From Agrobacterium tumefaciens (GTDB lineage Bacteria > Pseudomonadota > Alphaproteobacteria > Rhizobiales > Rhizobiaceae): a stretch of DNA of 37,614 nucleotides. Positions 11,101-17,650 of this stretch are shown one piece after another (position 1 is the stretch's first letter; each line of letters starts with the position of its first letter). The notes under the pieces are model-generated. The model ran no database searches. It was not told the origin of the DNA and saw only the letters and a program-made list of their open reading frames with translations. A program made the position numbers and the translations under genes. Location: positions 1-37,614 of the forward strand of contig NZ_WJOK01000037.1 in the NCBI RefSeq assembly GCF_009649785.1. The letters are read 5' to 3'.

Positions 11101-11885
11101 GGGCCACCATAGATGCCACGCCCGGCGGAGGCCTTGCCAATGGCGTGGATCGCGTTTTCGTAGTCCTTGTAATAACGCTCCGCATCCTTGGCGGTGGTCG
11201 CCGCTTCGCCGAGCATGTCGTAGGAATATTGGAAACCCTGTTCCTCCAGCGGTTTCGAGCGCTTGATCGCTTCCCCAATCGTTTCGCCGGTCACGAATTG
11301 CTCGCCCATCATGCGCATCGCCATATCGACGCCGCGGCGAATGACGGGTTCGCCAGCCCTGGCGATCAGCTTGGTCAGCGCCGCCGAAAGGCCGCTGTCA
11401 TTGACCGTCGAGGTCAGCTTGCCGGTGATGACAAGACCCCAGGTTGCGGCGTTGACGAACAGCGAGCGCCCGCCGCCGATGTGGGACTTCCAGTCGCCGC
11501 GGGCGATCTTGTCGCGGATCAGCGCGTCGCGGGTGGCGGTGTCGGGAATGCGCAGCAGTGCTTCGGCAAGGCACATCAGGGCCACGCCCTCATGGCTGGA
11601 GAGCGAATATTCCTGCACCAGCCCCTCGACGCCGGTGCCTTTCGTCTTGGCGCGCAACGCCTCGATCAGCTTGGTTGCCGTGGTGCGAATGGCTGCGGCC
11701 TGCTCGGGCGTGACGGTCGCAGCATCGATCAGAGGCGCCAGGCACTCTTCCTCTGGGCGGCGGTAAGCGGCGGTAATTGCTTTGCGCAACGGGCTCTGCT
11801 CGCGCACGGGCGGTGCAAAATTCTGGAAAATACCGTTCACCGTCTGCTGCGGGTTTACATCGGCTTTGCTTGCACCATCGGCCAT
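8199..11885 (-). CDS. putA: Bifunctional proline dehydrogenase / L-glutamate gamma-semialdehyde dehydrogenase (type B PutA)
   Basis: A 1228-residue two-enzyme protein that oxidises proline to P5C with FAD and then P5C to glutamate with NAD+. The PRODH barrel covers about residues 200-500: ISIKLSALHPRY, NIDAEEADRLEL, VVQAYGRR, RLVKGAYWD and GANSSFVNRI. The dehydrogenase domain follows from about 570, with SPWNFPLAIFIGQ, MFTGSTEVAR, ETGGQNAMI and the catalytic cysteine in GQRCSALRI. The last 200 or so residues form the extra C-terminal ALDH-superfamily domain of type B PutAs, as in the Sinorhizobium enzyme. The N-terminus lacks the ribbon-helix-helix DNA-binding domain of E. coli PutA, so it should not repress its own gene. 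Control is expected from the divergent putR. AGGA lies upstream of the ATG. Confidence 0.97.
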   Translation of the reverse strand: MADGASKADVNPQQTVNGIFQNFAPPVREQSPLRKAITAAYRRPEEECLAPLIDAATVTPEQAAAIRTTATKLIEALRAKTKGTGVEGLVQEYSLSSHEGVALMCLAEALLRIPDTATRDALIRDKIARGDWKSHIGGGRSLFVNAATWGLVITGKLTSTVNDSGLSAALTKLIARAGEPVIRRGVDMAMRMMGEQFVTGETIGEAIKRSKPLEEQGFQYSYDMLGEAATTAKDAERYYKDYENAIHAIGKASAGRGIYGGPGISIKLSALHPRYARVQAERVMAELLPRVKSLMLLSKKYDIGLNIDAEEADRLELSLDLLEELALDKDLAGWNGLGFVVQAYGRRCPFVLDYIIDLAQRAGRRIMVRLVKGAYWDAEIKRAQVDGLEDFPVFTRKVHTDVSYIACARKLLAARDVVFPQFATHNAQSMATIYHLAGPDFKLGDYEFQCLHGMGEPLYSEVVGKKKLDRPCRFYAPVGTHETLLAYLVRRLLENGANSSFVNRIADPAVPVASLLEDPVTVVKAYPVPGARHDRIAAPAGLFGPERANSAGLDLSNETALAALDNVLKAGATTEWKAAAPHAGGKTRPVLNPGDHNDVVGYVTEPTEADVEAAMQRAAASNWSSTPVEERAACLERAADRMQAEMPALLGLIMREAGKSMPNAIAEVREAIDFLRYYAAEARKTFKANETPLGPVVCISPWNFPLAIFIGQVTAALVAGNPVLAKPAEETPLIAAQGVRLLHEAGVPQDAVQLLPGDGKTGAALVGSALTAGVMFTGSTEVARLIQGQLAGRVLANGQPVPLIAETGGQNAMIVDSSALAEQVVADVIASAFDSAGQRCSALRILCLQEDVADRTLTMLKGALHELRIGRTDSLSVDVGPVITAEAKGIIEKHVDSMRALGHRIEQISLAGETGKGTFVPPTIIEMKSLADLKKEVFGPVLHVIRFKRDNLDRLIDEINATGYGLTFGLHTRLDDTIQHVLSRVAAGNLYVNRNIIGAVVGVQPFGGRGLSGTGPKAGGPLYLGRVTQTAPKIDRVASQQDQAAVDLARWLDENGQSVAAEAARQAAALSGLGFETELAGPVGERNVYALHPRGKVLLIPATEQGLYRQLAAALATGNSVVIDNASGLEKSIYGLPATVTSRITWADSWEKSAPFAGALIEGDAERVVAINKKIAALPGPLVLVQAATTEALDRETQPYNLDWLVEEVSVSVNTTAAGGNASLMSIG

Positions 11886-12060
11886 TCTGAAAATCCTGAA
11901 AAAGCTGTTGAAGACAGACTGTCAGCGGCAGCGTGTCCTCCGCTCGCCGCTTGTCATTCTGCTGTGTACAATATCATTGCCGTAAAAATTGCTATGGTCC
12001 TATTTTGAGGATAGAACAGGCCATATGAACTTTTATTATTCAAAATTGGCGTGAAATCAC
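11886..12060. promoter_or_regulatory. putA-putR divergent control region
   Basis: This AT-rich 175-base gap separates the divergent putA and putR starts. It must contain both promoters and the site where the Lrp-type PutR acts on putA. Several weak symmetric elements are present (CATATG near 12022, CTAT..ATAG around 11993-12014), but no consensus was assigned. Confidence 0.5.
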
Positions 12061-12531
12061 ATGGCTAATAGTCATAAAACAGACGATCTGGACCACTTCG
12101 ATCTCAAGATTCTCGAGGCCCTCAGCGAAGACGGGCGCATGTCGGTGCTGCAACTGTCGAAAACGGTCGGCCTCTCCAAGACGCCGTGCCAGACGCGGCT
12201 CAAGCGGTTGGTGGATGAAGGTTATATTCTGGGCTTCCGTGCGGTGCTCAATCCGCAGAAACTGGGCGTCGACCATATCGCCTTCGCCGAGGTCAAGCTT
12301 TCCGACACACGCGAAAAGGCGCTTGAGGAATTCAACACGGCGGTGCGCAAGATCAAGGAGGTGGAGGAATGCCACATGATCGCCGGCGCCTTCGATTATC
12401 TACTGAAGGTGCGCACCAGCGATATCCGCAAATACCGAAGGGTGCTCGGCGAAAAAATCTCCAGCCTTCCATCGGTTTCCAACACTTCGACATTCGTCGT
12501 GATGCAGTCGGTCAAGGAGACCGGTATCTGA
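12061..12531 (+). CDS. putR: Lrp/AsnC-family regulator of proline utilisation
   Basis: A 156-residue Lrp-type regulator. The N-terminal helix-turn-helix is at about residues 10-65 (LDHFDLKILEALSEDGRMSV, then LSKTVGLSKTPCQTRLKRL), followed by the linker strand GYILGFRAVLNP and an effector-sensing RAM domain from about 75 (IAFAEVKL, HMIAGAFDYLLKV, SNTSTFVVM). It is divergent from putA. In Agrobacterium, putA is activated in response to proline by an Lrp-like PutR and is not autoregulated by PutA, which fits both the gene order and the missing DNA-binding domain in this PutA. The ribosome binding site is weak (GTGAAATC). A hairpin terminator follows the stop. Confidence 0.93.
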   Translation: MANSHKTDDLDHFDLKILEALSEDGRMSVLQLSKTVGLSKTPCQTRLKRLVDEGYILGFRAVLNPQKLGVDHIAFAEVKLSDTREKALEEFNTAVRKIKEVEECHMIAGAFDYLLKVRTSDIRKYRRVLGEKISSLPSVSNTSTFVVMQSVKETGI

Positions 12532-12548
12532 CGACGCGGCGAAGAAAA

Positions 12549-12576
12549 ACGGGCAGGCATGAGCCTACCCGTCTAA
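12549..12576. terminator. Terminator between convergent putR and ecfG
   Basis: ACGGGCAGGC (12549-12558), loop ATGA, and GCCTACCCGT (12563-12572): ten pairs with one mismatch. An A-run lies on the left (AAAAAC) and TCTAAT on the right. The left A-run would give a U-rich tail to transcripts from the ecfG side, so it fits the nepR-ecfG transcript better than putR. Confidence 0.55.
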
Positions 12577-12597
12577 TGCTTTGCGAATTCTGCCAGC

Positions 12598-13167
12598 TCA
12601 GCGCGCGGTGGCTGCGGCGGTAACGGCGCTCATCTGCGCGTCAGGACCAAACTCGTTTTCGTTTTCGATGCCGAGAAGTTCCTGCAGGCGCAATCGCGCG
12701 CGGCTGACACGGCTCTTGATCGTGCCAACCGGGCACCCGCAAATCTCGGCTGCTTCTTCGTAAGCAAAGCCCGAGGCGCCGATCAACAAGATCGCTTCGC
12801 GCTGATCGTCGGGCAATTTTGCAAGTGCCGTACGAAAATCCTGAAGATCGACCGAACCATGCTGTTCTGGCGGCACCGACAGGCGCGAGGTGTAAACCCC
12901 GTCGGTATCCTGTACTTCGCGGCCGGACTTGCGAATCTGGCTGTAGAATTCGTTACGCAGGATCGTCACCAGCCATGCGCGCATGTTGGTGCCAGGCTGG
13001 AAACTCTCCTGTTTCGCCCAGGCCTTCATGATCGTATCCTGCACGAGGTCGTCAGCGCGATCCCTCGAACGGATGAGTGAGATCGCGAATGCGCGCAGGT
13101 TTGGCAGTGCCGCCAGCATTTCCCGTTTGAAATTGTATTCTGTCTGCTCCGGCTCTTTCGCCATCAT
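12598..13167 (-). CDS. ecfG: General stress response ECF sigma factor EcfG
   Basis: A 189-residue ECF sigma factor of the EcfG (ECF15) group, which directs RNA polymerase to GGAAC-type promoters under stress. Region 2 spans about residues 18-85 (LRAFAISLIRSRDRADDLVQDTIMKAW, then MRAWLVTILRN). Region 4 is at about 115-170 (LPDDQREAILLIGASGFAYEEAAEICGCPVGTIKSRVSRAR). The start overlaps the nepR stop as ATGA with GGGGAA just upstream, so the two are translationally coupled and made in fixed proportion. Two adjacent ATG codons (13167 and 13164) could serve. NepR should hold it inactive until phosphorylated PhyR removes NepR. Its own promoter upstream of nepR has the EcfG motif, suggesting positive autoregulation. 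Confidence 0.95.
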   Translation of the reverse strand: MMAKEPEQTEYNFKREMLAALPNLRAFAISLIRSRDRADDLVQDTIMKAWAKQESFQPGTNMRAWLVTILRNEFYSQIRKSGREVQDTDGVYTSRLSVPPEQHGSVDLQDFRTALAKLPDDQREAILLIGASGFAYEEAAEICGCPVGTIKSRVSRARLRLQELLGIENENEFGPDAQMSAVTAAATAR

Positions 13168-13370
13168 TCCCCCGAAGCCTTGTCTTTGGCTCTGTTTTCG
13201 GCTTCATCGAGTTTCTCGAGAAGATCGAGGAATTTGTCAGGGATGCCTTCTTCCTGAACAGCATCGTAGAGTTCCCTAAGCTTGCGGGAAATCACCGCAC
13301 GTCCAGAGTGCGGGACCTGAGGGTTGGCCGGATTGTCCGGAGAATCTTGGTCCGATTGAAATATGTTCAT
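13164..13370 (-). CDS. nepR: Anti-sigma factor NepR
   Basis: A 68-residue protein with the NepR core: a short polar N-terminus followed by a helical region, ISRKLRELYDAVQEEGIPDKFLDLLEKLDEAE (split here at residues 28-46 and 47-60). Disordered flanks are as expected. NepR binds EcfG regions 2 and 4 and is itself captured by the sigma-like domain of phosphorylated PhyR. It is co-transcribed with ecfG (four-base overlap) and divergent from phyR, the canonical alphaproteobacterial layout. The ribosome binding site is poor. Confidence 0.94.
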   Translation of the reverse strand: MNIFQSDQDSPDNPANPQVPHSGRAVISRKLRELYDAVQEEGIPDKFLDLLEKLDEAENRAKDKASGE

Positions 13371-13402
13371 AACGTCCGGTATTCCTTTTGTGTCGTGGCA
13401 AG

Positions 13403-13427
13403 AATGCGCGATGAAAAAAATAGTTCC
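13403..13427 (-). promoter_or_regulatory. EcfG-type promoter of nepR-ecfG
   Basis: On the minus strand GGAAC (13427-13423) is followed after 18 bases by TT (13404-13403), matching the rhizobial GGAAC-N18/19-TT pattern. The -10 lacks the full CGTT. The predicted transcript would begin about 27 bases before the nepR start. Confidence 0.6.
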
Positions 13428-13435
13428 GGCGATCC

Positions 13436-13461
13436 GGAACTTTTTTTATGATGCGCACGTT
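13436..13461 (+). promoter_or_regulatory. EcfG-type promoter of phyR
   Basis: GGAAC (13436-13440) is followed after 17 bases by CGTT (13458-13461), a full match to the EcfG consensus. It lies about 45 bases before the phyR start. Its -35 box is the mirror image of the nepR one across an eight-base centre (CGG-CG-ATCCGG region), forming the inverted repeat at 13423-13440. Confidence 0.8.
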
Positions 13462-13507
13462 GCTATCGTGGGTTTGCGTTGCAGACCGCATGAAAGGGGA
13501 GAATTCC

Positions 13508-14302
13508 ATGTCAGTTTCTACACGCATCGCACCGCACCTGCCATATCTGCGCAGGTTCGCGCGTGCCGTTTGCGGCTCTCAATCCACTGGCGATGCCTAT
13601 GTTGCAGCAACACTTGAAGCTCTGATCGCCGATATCAGCATCTTCCCGCCGACAAGCAACGATCGGGTTTCGCTTTATCAATTGTTCGTATCTATTTTTA
13701 GTTCCGTCACGATCAATATAAAGGCCGATGAAAACCTGTCAGGTTGGGAAAAGCGCGCTTCCGCCAACCTCTCTGCGGTACCAGCGCTCGCCCGCCAGGC
13801 TTTCCTTCTGACCACGGTCGAAGAGTTCACAGCTTCGGAAGCAGCAGAGGTTCTGAGGGTAACTGAAGCCCAGATCGGCCAGCTGATCGATGAGGCGGCC
13901 TCTGAAATCGCCCGCCAGGTTGCCACCGATATCATGATTATCGAGGACGAACCTCTGATCGCCATGGATATCGAGCAGATGGTCACCGATCTCGGCCATC
14001 GCGTTACGGGTATTGCCCGCACGCATGCGGAGGCGATCGATCTCTTCAACCGCACGCAGCCGAAGATGATCCTTGCCGACATCCAGCTTGCAGACGGCAG
14101 CTCCGGGCTCGATGCCATGAAGGAGATCCTTCAGATGACGTCTCTGCCGGTGATCTTCATTACAGCCTTCCCTGAGCGTCTTTTGACGGGTGAGCGGCCC
14201 GAGCCGACATTCCTCGTTACGAAGCCGTTCAACCCGGACATGGTGAAAGCGCTTATCAGCCAGGCCCTGTTTTTCAACGAAAGCTCTCGCGTCGCGGCGT
14301 GA
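13508..14302 (+). CDS. phyR: PhyR, response regulator with sigma-like domain (anti-anti-sigma factor)
   Basis: A 264-residue protein with an EcfG-like N-terminal half (residues 1-135: region-2-like PHLPYLRRFARAVCGSQ, region-4-like LARQAFLLTTVEEFTASEAAEVL) and a C-terminal receiver domain from about 140. The acidic pocket is E146, D147 and E148, the phosphoacceptor is Asp191 (ILADIQL), FITAF follows at 217-221, and the conserved lysine is Lys239 (VTKPF). Phosphorylation by an HWE kinase exposes the sigma-like part, which sequesters NepR. The start at 13508 has GGGGAGA upstream and matches the family N-terminus; an upstream in-frame ATG at 13448 lies inside the promoter and is rejected. It is divergent from nepR-ecfG and followed by a terminator and an HWE kinase gene. 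Confidence 0.96.
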   Translation: MSVSTRIAPHLPYLRRFARAVCGSQSTGDAYVAATLEALIADISIFPPTSNDRVSLYQLFVSIFSSVTINIKADENLSGWEKRASANLSAVPALARQAFLLTTVEEFTASEAAEVLRVTEAQIGQLIDEAASEIARQVATDIMIIEDEPLIAMDIEQMVTDLGHRVTGIARTHAEAIDLFNRTQPKMILADIQLADGSSGLDAMKEILQMTSLPVIFITAFPERLLTGERPEPTFLVTKPFNPDMVKALISQALFFNESSRVAA

Positions 14303-14328
14303 AATTTGCCGAAACCGTAGACTGTCCG

Positions 14329-14353
14329 GGAACAACTACGGTACCCGGACGTT
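14329..14353 (+). promoter_or_regulatory. EcfG-type promoter of the soluble HWE kinase gene
   Basis: GGAAC (14329-14333), 16-base spacer, then CGTT (14350-14353), 27 bases after the phyR stop. The expected transcript start is near 14360, just upstream of a terminator-like hairpin and about 40 bases before the kinase start. Confidence 0.75.
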
Positions 14354-14363
14354 CGCGGTTACG

Positions 14364-14390
14364 GTCGTGAGGTGATCTCACGGCTTTTTG
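14364..14390 (+). terminator. Intrinsic terminator or attenuator between phyR and the HWE kinase gene
   Basis: CGTGAG (14366-14371), five-base loop GTGAT, CTCACG (14377-14382), extendable by two pairs, followed by GCTTTTTG. It would end phyR transcripts. It also lies downstream of the EcfG promoter at 14329 and directly upstream of the kinase ribosome binding site, so kinase mRNA must read through it. Confidence 0.6.
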
Positions 14391-14397
14391 CAGGGAG

Positions 14398-15399
14398 ATG
14401 AATTTGCATCGGCTGGCATGGCATAACGCGGAGAGGAACGAGAGCGAGCTACACGATTCGCTCGTCCTCGCTTTGCTCGATTCGGGCGAGACAGTCATGT
14501 TACAAGACTGGAACCGGGAGTATATATTCGTGGCCAATCTGCCGGATGTGTGGCGTCTGCCGACCGATAGCCATCCCACGGATGAAAATGTGTTTGGCAC
14601 CGATCTTTCAGAGCGGCTTGCCGAACTCAAAAAAGATATGAATGTGGTGGGCAGTCGGGGCATGCTGGAAGTTAATGCCGGCAATGACCGGGTTTTCCAG
14701 TTCCAGATCCATTCCACCTTCAACCAGGCGAAGCAGGCGGTGATGAAAACCACTATTCGCGAGGTGACGGCGGAACGGCGGCGCGAGCAGCTTTTGCGCT
14801 CGCTGCTGCGCGAGGTCAGCCACCGTTCCAAGAACCTCCTGGCGATCATCCAGAGCCTTGCGGGCCAGACGGCCCGTTTCAGCCTCACCAAGGATGATTT
14901 TCTGCGCAAGTTTCGGGGCCGGTTACACGCTCTTGCCCAAAGTCAGGATCTCATCACGGATTCCGACTGGAGAGGTGCTCGCATATTCGAGCTTCTTCGC
15001 CAGCAATTCGATCTCTATGTGCCGGAATATCCTAATCTCATTCACATGGAAGGTGAAAACCTGCTGCTCAATCCGAATGGCGCGCTTTATATCGGTCTGG
15101 CTTTCCATGAGCTGGTCGTCAATACGGTCAGCCATAGCGGCAATCTCGCCTATCATCCGCCAATCTCGCTGCAATGCCGACAGGAAGGCGATTTTTGTAT
15201 CGTTGAGTGGATCGAGCCGATCATGCCATCGAAAGAGCCGGCGCAGGCGAGGCGCGGCAGTTTCGGCAGCGTCGTGCTGGAAAAGGTCGTTCCATCCGCA
15301 TTGGGCGGGAGTGCCGAATATCACCTCACGCCGGAGCGGATCGTCTACCGGCTTAAATTTCCTTCCGGGGACGTCACCGACATTGAAATTTCGAAATAA
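14398..15399 (+). CDS. Soluble HWE-family sensor histidine kinase (probable PhyR-pathway kinase)
   Basis: A cytoplasmic kinase of about 333 residues without membrane segments. Residues 1-120 look like a PAS-type sensor, though divergent. The HWE dimerisation/phosphoacceptor motif EVSHRSKNLLAIIQ carries His142, then comes the ATP-binding domain with the N-box FHELVVNTVSHSG near 235-250 and the family's W-x-E in VEWIEP. HWE kinases phosphorylate PhyR in other alphaproteobacteria, and the position next to phyR with an EcfG promoter supports that role here. AGGGAG abuts the ATG at 14398 with no spacing; the in-frame TTG at 14404 has a six-base spacing and may be the true start, two residues shorter. 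An rho-independent terminator follows. Confidence 0.88.
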   Translation: MNLHRLAWHNAERNESELHDSLVLALLDSGETVMLQDWNREYIFVANLPDVWRLPTDSHPTDENVFGTDLSERLAELKKDMNVVGSRGMLEVNAGNDRVFQFQIHSTFNQAKQAVMKTTIREVTAERRREQLLRSLLREVSHRSKNLLAIIQSLAGQTARFSLTKDDFLRKFRGRLHALAQSQDLITDSDWRGARIFELLRQQFDLYVPEYPNLIHMEGENLLLNPNGALYIGLAFHELVVNTVSHSGNLAYHPPISLQCRQEGDFCIVEWIEPIMPSKEPAQARRGSFGSVVLEKVVPSALGGSAEYHLTPERIVYRLKFPSGDVTDIEISK

Positions 15400-15458
15400 T
15401 GGCCCTCGGTTGGAGACCTGCCTCATAGGCAGCACTTCGGCCGTTTTTGCGAGAACGC

Positions 15459-15577
15459 AAAAAAAAGCACGGCCCATGAAAGAGCCGTGCTTTTTTATTA
15501 TGACAGGTTTTCAGGGGTGAAACCTGTTTATTGTCAGCCAAGCGTCAGGCGGGGACGGGGGAATTGCTTGGCCTGCA
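15459..15577 (-). ncRNA. Candidate general-stress small RNA with C-rich loop (GsrN-like)
   Basis: On the minus strand about 120 bases form a compact sRNA layout. A 7-bp stem, GCCAAGC (15572-15566) with GCTTGGC (15543-15537), encloses a 22-base loop containing UUCCCCCGUCCCCGCCU. A second 8-bp stem, ACAGGTTT/AAACCTGT (15527-15503), has a CACCCCUGA loop. Then comes the GCACGGC/GCCGTGC terminator with U8. An EcfG-like promoter lies just upstream. No credible reading frame is present. Caulobacter GsrN is an EcfG-class-controlled sRNA with a C-rich targeting loop; the resemblance here is architectural, and I have not aligned the two. Transcript ends are estimates. Confidence 0.6.
15467..15496 (+). 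terminator. Bidirectional intrinsic terminator after the HWE kinase gene
   Basis: GCACGGC (15467-15473) pairs with GCCGTGC (15484-15490), followed by T6 on the plus strand. It is preceded by A8, which gives U8 in the opposite direction. It can end the kinase transcript and, on the minus strand, the candidate small RNA. Confidence 0.9.
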
Positions 15578-15581
15578 GTAA

Positions 15582-15607
15582 AAATGCATCCGCCCTAATT
15601 CGGTTCC
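15582..15607 (-). promoter_or_regulatory. EcfG-like promoter of the candidate sRNA
   Basis: Minus strand GGAAC (15607-15603), 16-base spacer, CATT; equivalently GGAAC-N18-TT. It differs from CGTT at one base. No protein gene lies downstream on this strand for more than 2 kb, so a small RNA is the natural product. Confidence 0.55.
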
Positions 15608-15687
15608 ACTAAAACGTATCTTTTTTTTGTGGAGGGCGAAATTAGCTGCTTTTCGTCTGCTGGTACGGGGATCCAGCACGCCATTTT

Positions 15688-17412
15688 TCAAAGCGGGCCT
15701 GCCTGATCGGGTCGCTTGGGTATAAAATAGCGCATCGGCGCTTCAAGCGACCATTCGAACCCGGTTTCGCGATACTCCGTCACCACCTGTCCGCCGAATG
15801 CGCCTTCCGCATGCCTTTTGATGACCGTGGTACCAAAGCCCTTGCGGCTTGGTTCCGTCGCCGGTGGCCCGCCCGTTTCGGTCCAGACGATATAAATCAT
15901 CTGACGTCCATCTTTTTCGAGCGGCTTCCAGCTCACCGTGATTTTTCCGAGCGCAACCGACAGGGCGCCGTATTTGATGGAGTTCGTCGTCAGCTCATGC
16001 ACCACGAGCCCGAAATTTTGCGCCGCTTCCGGAGAAAGCATGAAATCGTCCCCAGACAGCTCGAAGCGTTCCGAAACGGTGCCGAAAACGTCGAGGTGGG
16101 TCTCGATCAGCTTACGGATCGGCAAGCCTTGCCATTGAACCTCCGCCAATGCCCGGATCGACATTCCGAGACCGCGCAGGCGGTGGTCCACCTCTTTCTG
16201 GAAGTCCGGGATGCTTTTGTTTTCCCGCCCCAATTGCCGGATCATCGCCTGAACCAGCGTAAGAATATTCTTGGAGCGGTGAACCAGTTCGTGCAGCAGA
16301 AGTTGCAGCCGTTCTTCCGACTGGCTTCTGTCGAAGGAAGCATTGGAGAGCGCGACGGCGACCTGGTTGGCTTCCTTGATCTTGGTATCGACGGGCGCCA
16401 CGATCTCGCCTTCACCGATGCGTTCAGCCATGAGCGTGAGATCGCGAATGGAACTGCGCAACTGCCGGCCGACCAGATAGGCGCCGCCGATGGCGATGAG
16501 CACGAGCATCGTGCTGCCGATCATCATTTGCCGCCACGTGTCGACCAATGCTGCCTGACTTGCGGCAAGTGGCCCCCACATCACAGTTCGCCATTGCCAG
16601 CCCGGCAATTGGGCATAGGCATAGAGGTTGCCCTTGTCGTCGAAGAAATTGCCGCTGAAGGCCTGCATTTCTGAAAGAATGGCGGGGCTGGCAAATGGCT
16701 TGCCCACTTCCACCCCATTCTGCGCACTGGAAACGACAACACGATTGTTACCGTCGATAATGGCGACCGCCCAGTTGCGCGGCAGGTTTTCCGTGGGAAT
16801 GAGCCGGCTCAGGTCACTTGTATTCTGCGTCAGGATCAGGGCATCTCCGGCGGAACCCAGATTGGGGTCGAGCGGCAAGGTAACGTTGAACACCCATTCC
16901 TTGCTCGTCGCGCCGAAAAACATGTCCGAAACGGTGATCCGACGGGATTCGATTGCCTTGGCCAGATTGGCCTCGGCCGGCACCTTGCTGAGAGGCTGGC
17001 CAAATGACACCCGGGTATTGAGATACTGTTCGCCTTCCATGGTAGCCAGAATGGCGTACAGGCCCTCCCGTTTCAGGCTTTCGGCAACACGTCCCTGAAA
17101 AGCGGCAAGATTGCCATTCTCGAGTTCCGGGAATTGCGACAGCAGATTGAGGGAGGTGGCGATTTCCTGCAGGCGCCGATCGATGTTGCGGCTGACGACC
17201 CTGACATCCTCGATCGTCTCCCGTTGCAGGTCGTCGCGCTTTTCGCTTTCAAGGCGCAGCATCAAGTAGCCGCCGAAAAGGATAAGCGGCAGGGTGATGA
17301 CGGTTGCCATCACCACCAGATAGGTGCCGATGGAGGCCGTCGGAAAAAAATTCGCACTGCGTCGACGTAAAGCCGAGAACGTGTTTTTCAGTTTTTTGCC
17401 GGGTTGAGGCAT
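15688..17412 (-). CDS. Membrane-bound HWE-family sensor histidine kinase with periplasmic sensor
   Basis: A 574-residue inner-membrane kinase. A transmembrane helix at about 30-52 leads to a periplasmic sensor of about 240 residues, probably dCache-like. A second helix at about 296-315 and a HAMP-like linker (LRSSIRDLTLMAERIGEGEI, 318-337) follow. The HWE core has phosphoacceptor His378 in HELVHRSKN, an N-box VVHELTTNSIKYGALS, the W-x-E motif in VWTETGG and the late GFGTTVIKRHAE segment. It probably signals to PhyR or a single-domain regulator, with the soluble HWE kinase encoded on the other side of the sRNA. Upstream, 130 bases separate it from the divergent PRC-barrel promoter; no GGAAC box was found on its own strand. 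Confidence 0.9.
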   Translation of the reverse strand: MPQPGKKLKNTFSALRRRSANFFPTASIGTYLVVMATVITLPLILFGGYLMLRLESEKRDDLQRETIEDVRVVSRNIDRRLQEIATSLNLLSQFPELENGNLAAFQGRVAESLKREGLYAILATMEGEQYLNTRVSFGQPLSKVPAEANLAKAIESRRITVSDMFFGATSKEWVFNVTLPLDPNLGSAGDALILTQNTSDLSRLIPTENLPRNWAVAIIDGNNRVVVSSAQNGVEVGKPFASPAILSEMQAFSGNFFDDKGNLYAYAQLPGWQWRTVMWGPLAASQAALVDTWRQMMIGSTMLVLIAIGGAYLVGRQLRSSIRDLTLMAERIGEGEIVAPVDTKIKEANQVAVALSNASFDRSQSEERLQLLLHELVHRSKNILTLVQAMIRQLGRENKSIPDFQKEVDHRLRGLGMSIRALAEVQWQGLPIRKLIETHLDVFGTVSERFELSGDDFMLSPEAAQNFGLVVHELTTNSIKYGALSVALGKITVSWKPLEKDGRQMIYIVWTETGGPPATEPSRKGFGTTVIKRHAEGAFGGQVVTEYRETGFEWSLEAPMRYFIPKRPDQAGPL

Positions 17413-17542
17413 GCAAAAACTCCGGCAGTTACGGCATTGTTACGTCACGGATAATACCGCGCCATCTTCCTTTAGCAATGCCTGATTTTTTCGTTCGGGA
17501 GCCGCAAAATGTCGCAATCGCGTCTATGCGACTGAAAAAATC

Positions 17543-17568
17543 GGAACCATTTCAATGGTCAGCCCGTT
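17543..17568 (+). promoter_or_regulatory. EcfG-type promoter of the PRC-barrel gene
   Basis: GGAAC (17543-17547), 17-base spacer, CGTT (17565-17568), a full consensus match. It lies about 80 bases before the gene at 17651, which predicts general-stress control of that gene. Confidence 0.8.
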
Positions 17569-17650
17569 TGCAAAGCGAACCGGTCATGGAGTGGAAAGCG
17601 AAACTCGTCACCGCCCGGCCAGTCGAAAACGATGAAAGGAAGGTACGAAA

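Noticed and set aside
13415..13447. A7-hairpin-T7 read as a bidirectional rho-independent terminator
   Set aside because: It sits between divergent gene starts, where no transcript needs ending, and its stem arms are exact GGAAC promoter boxes at correct spacing to -10 elements. Promoter function explains it better.
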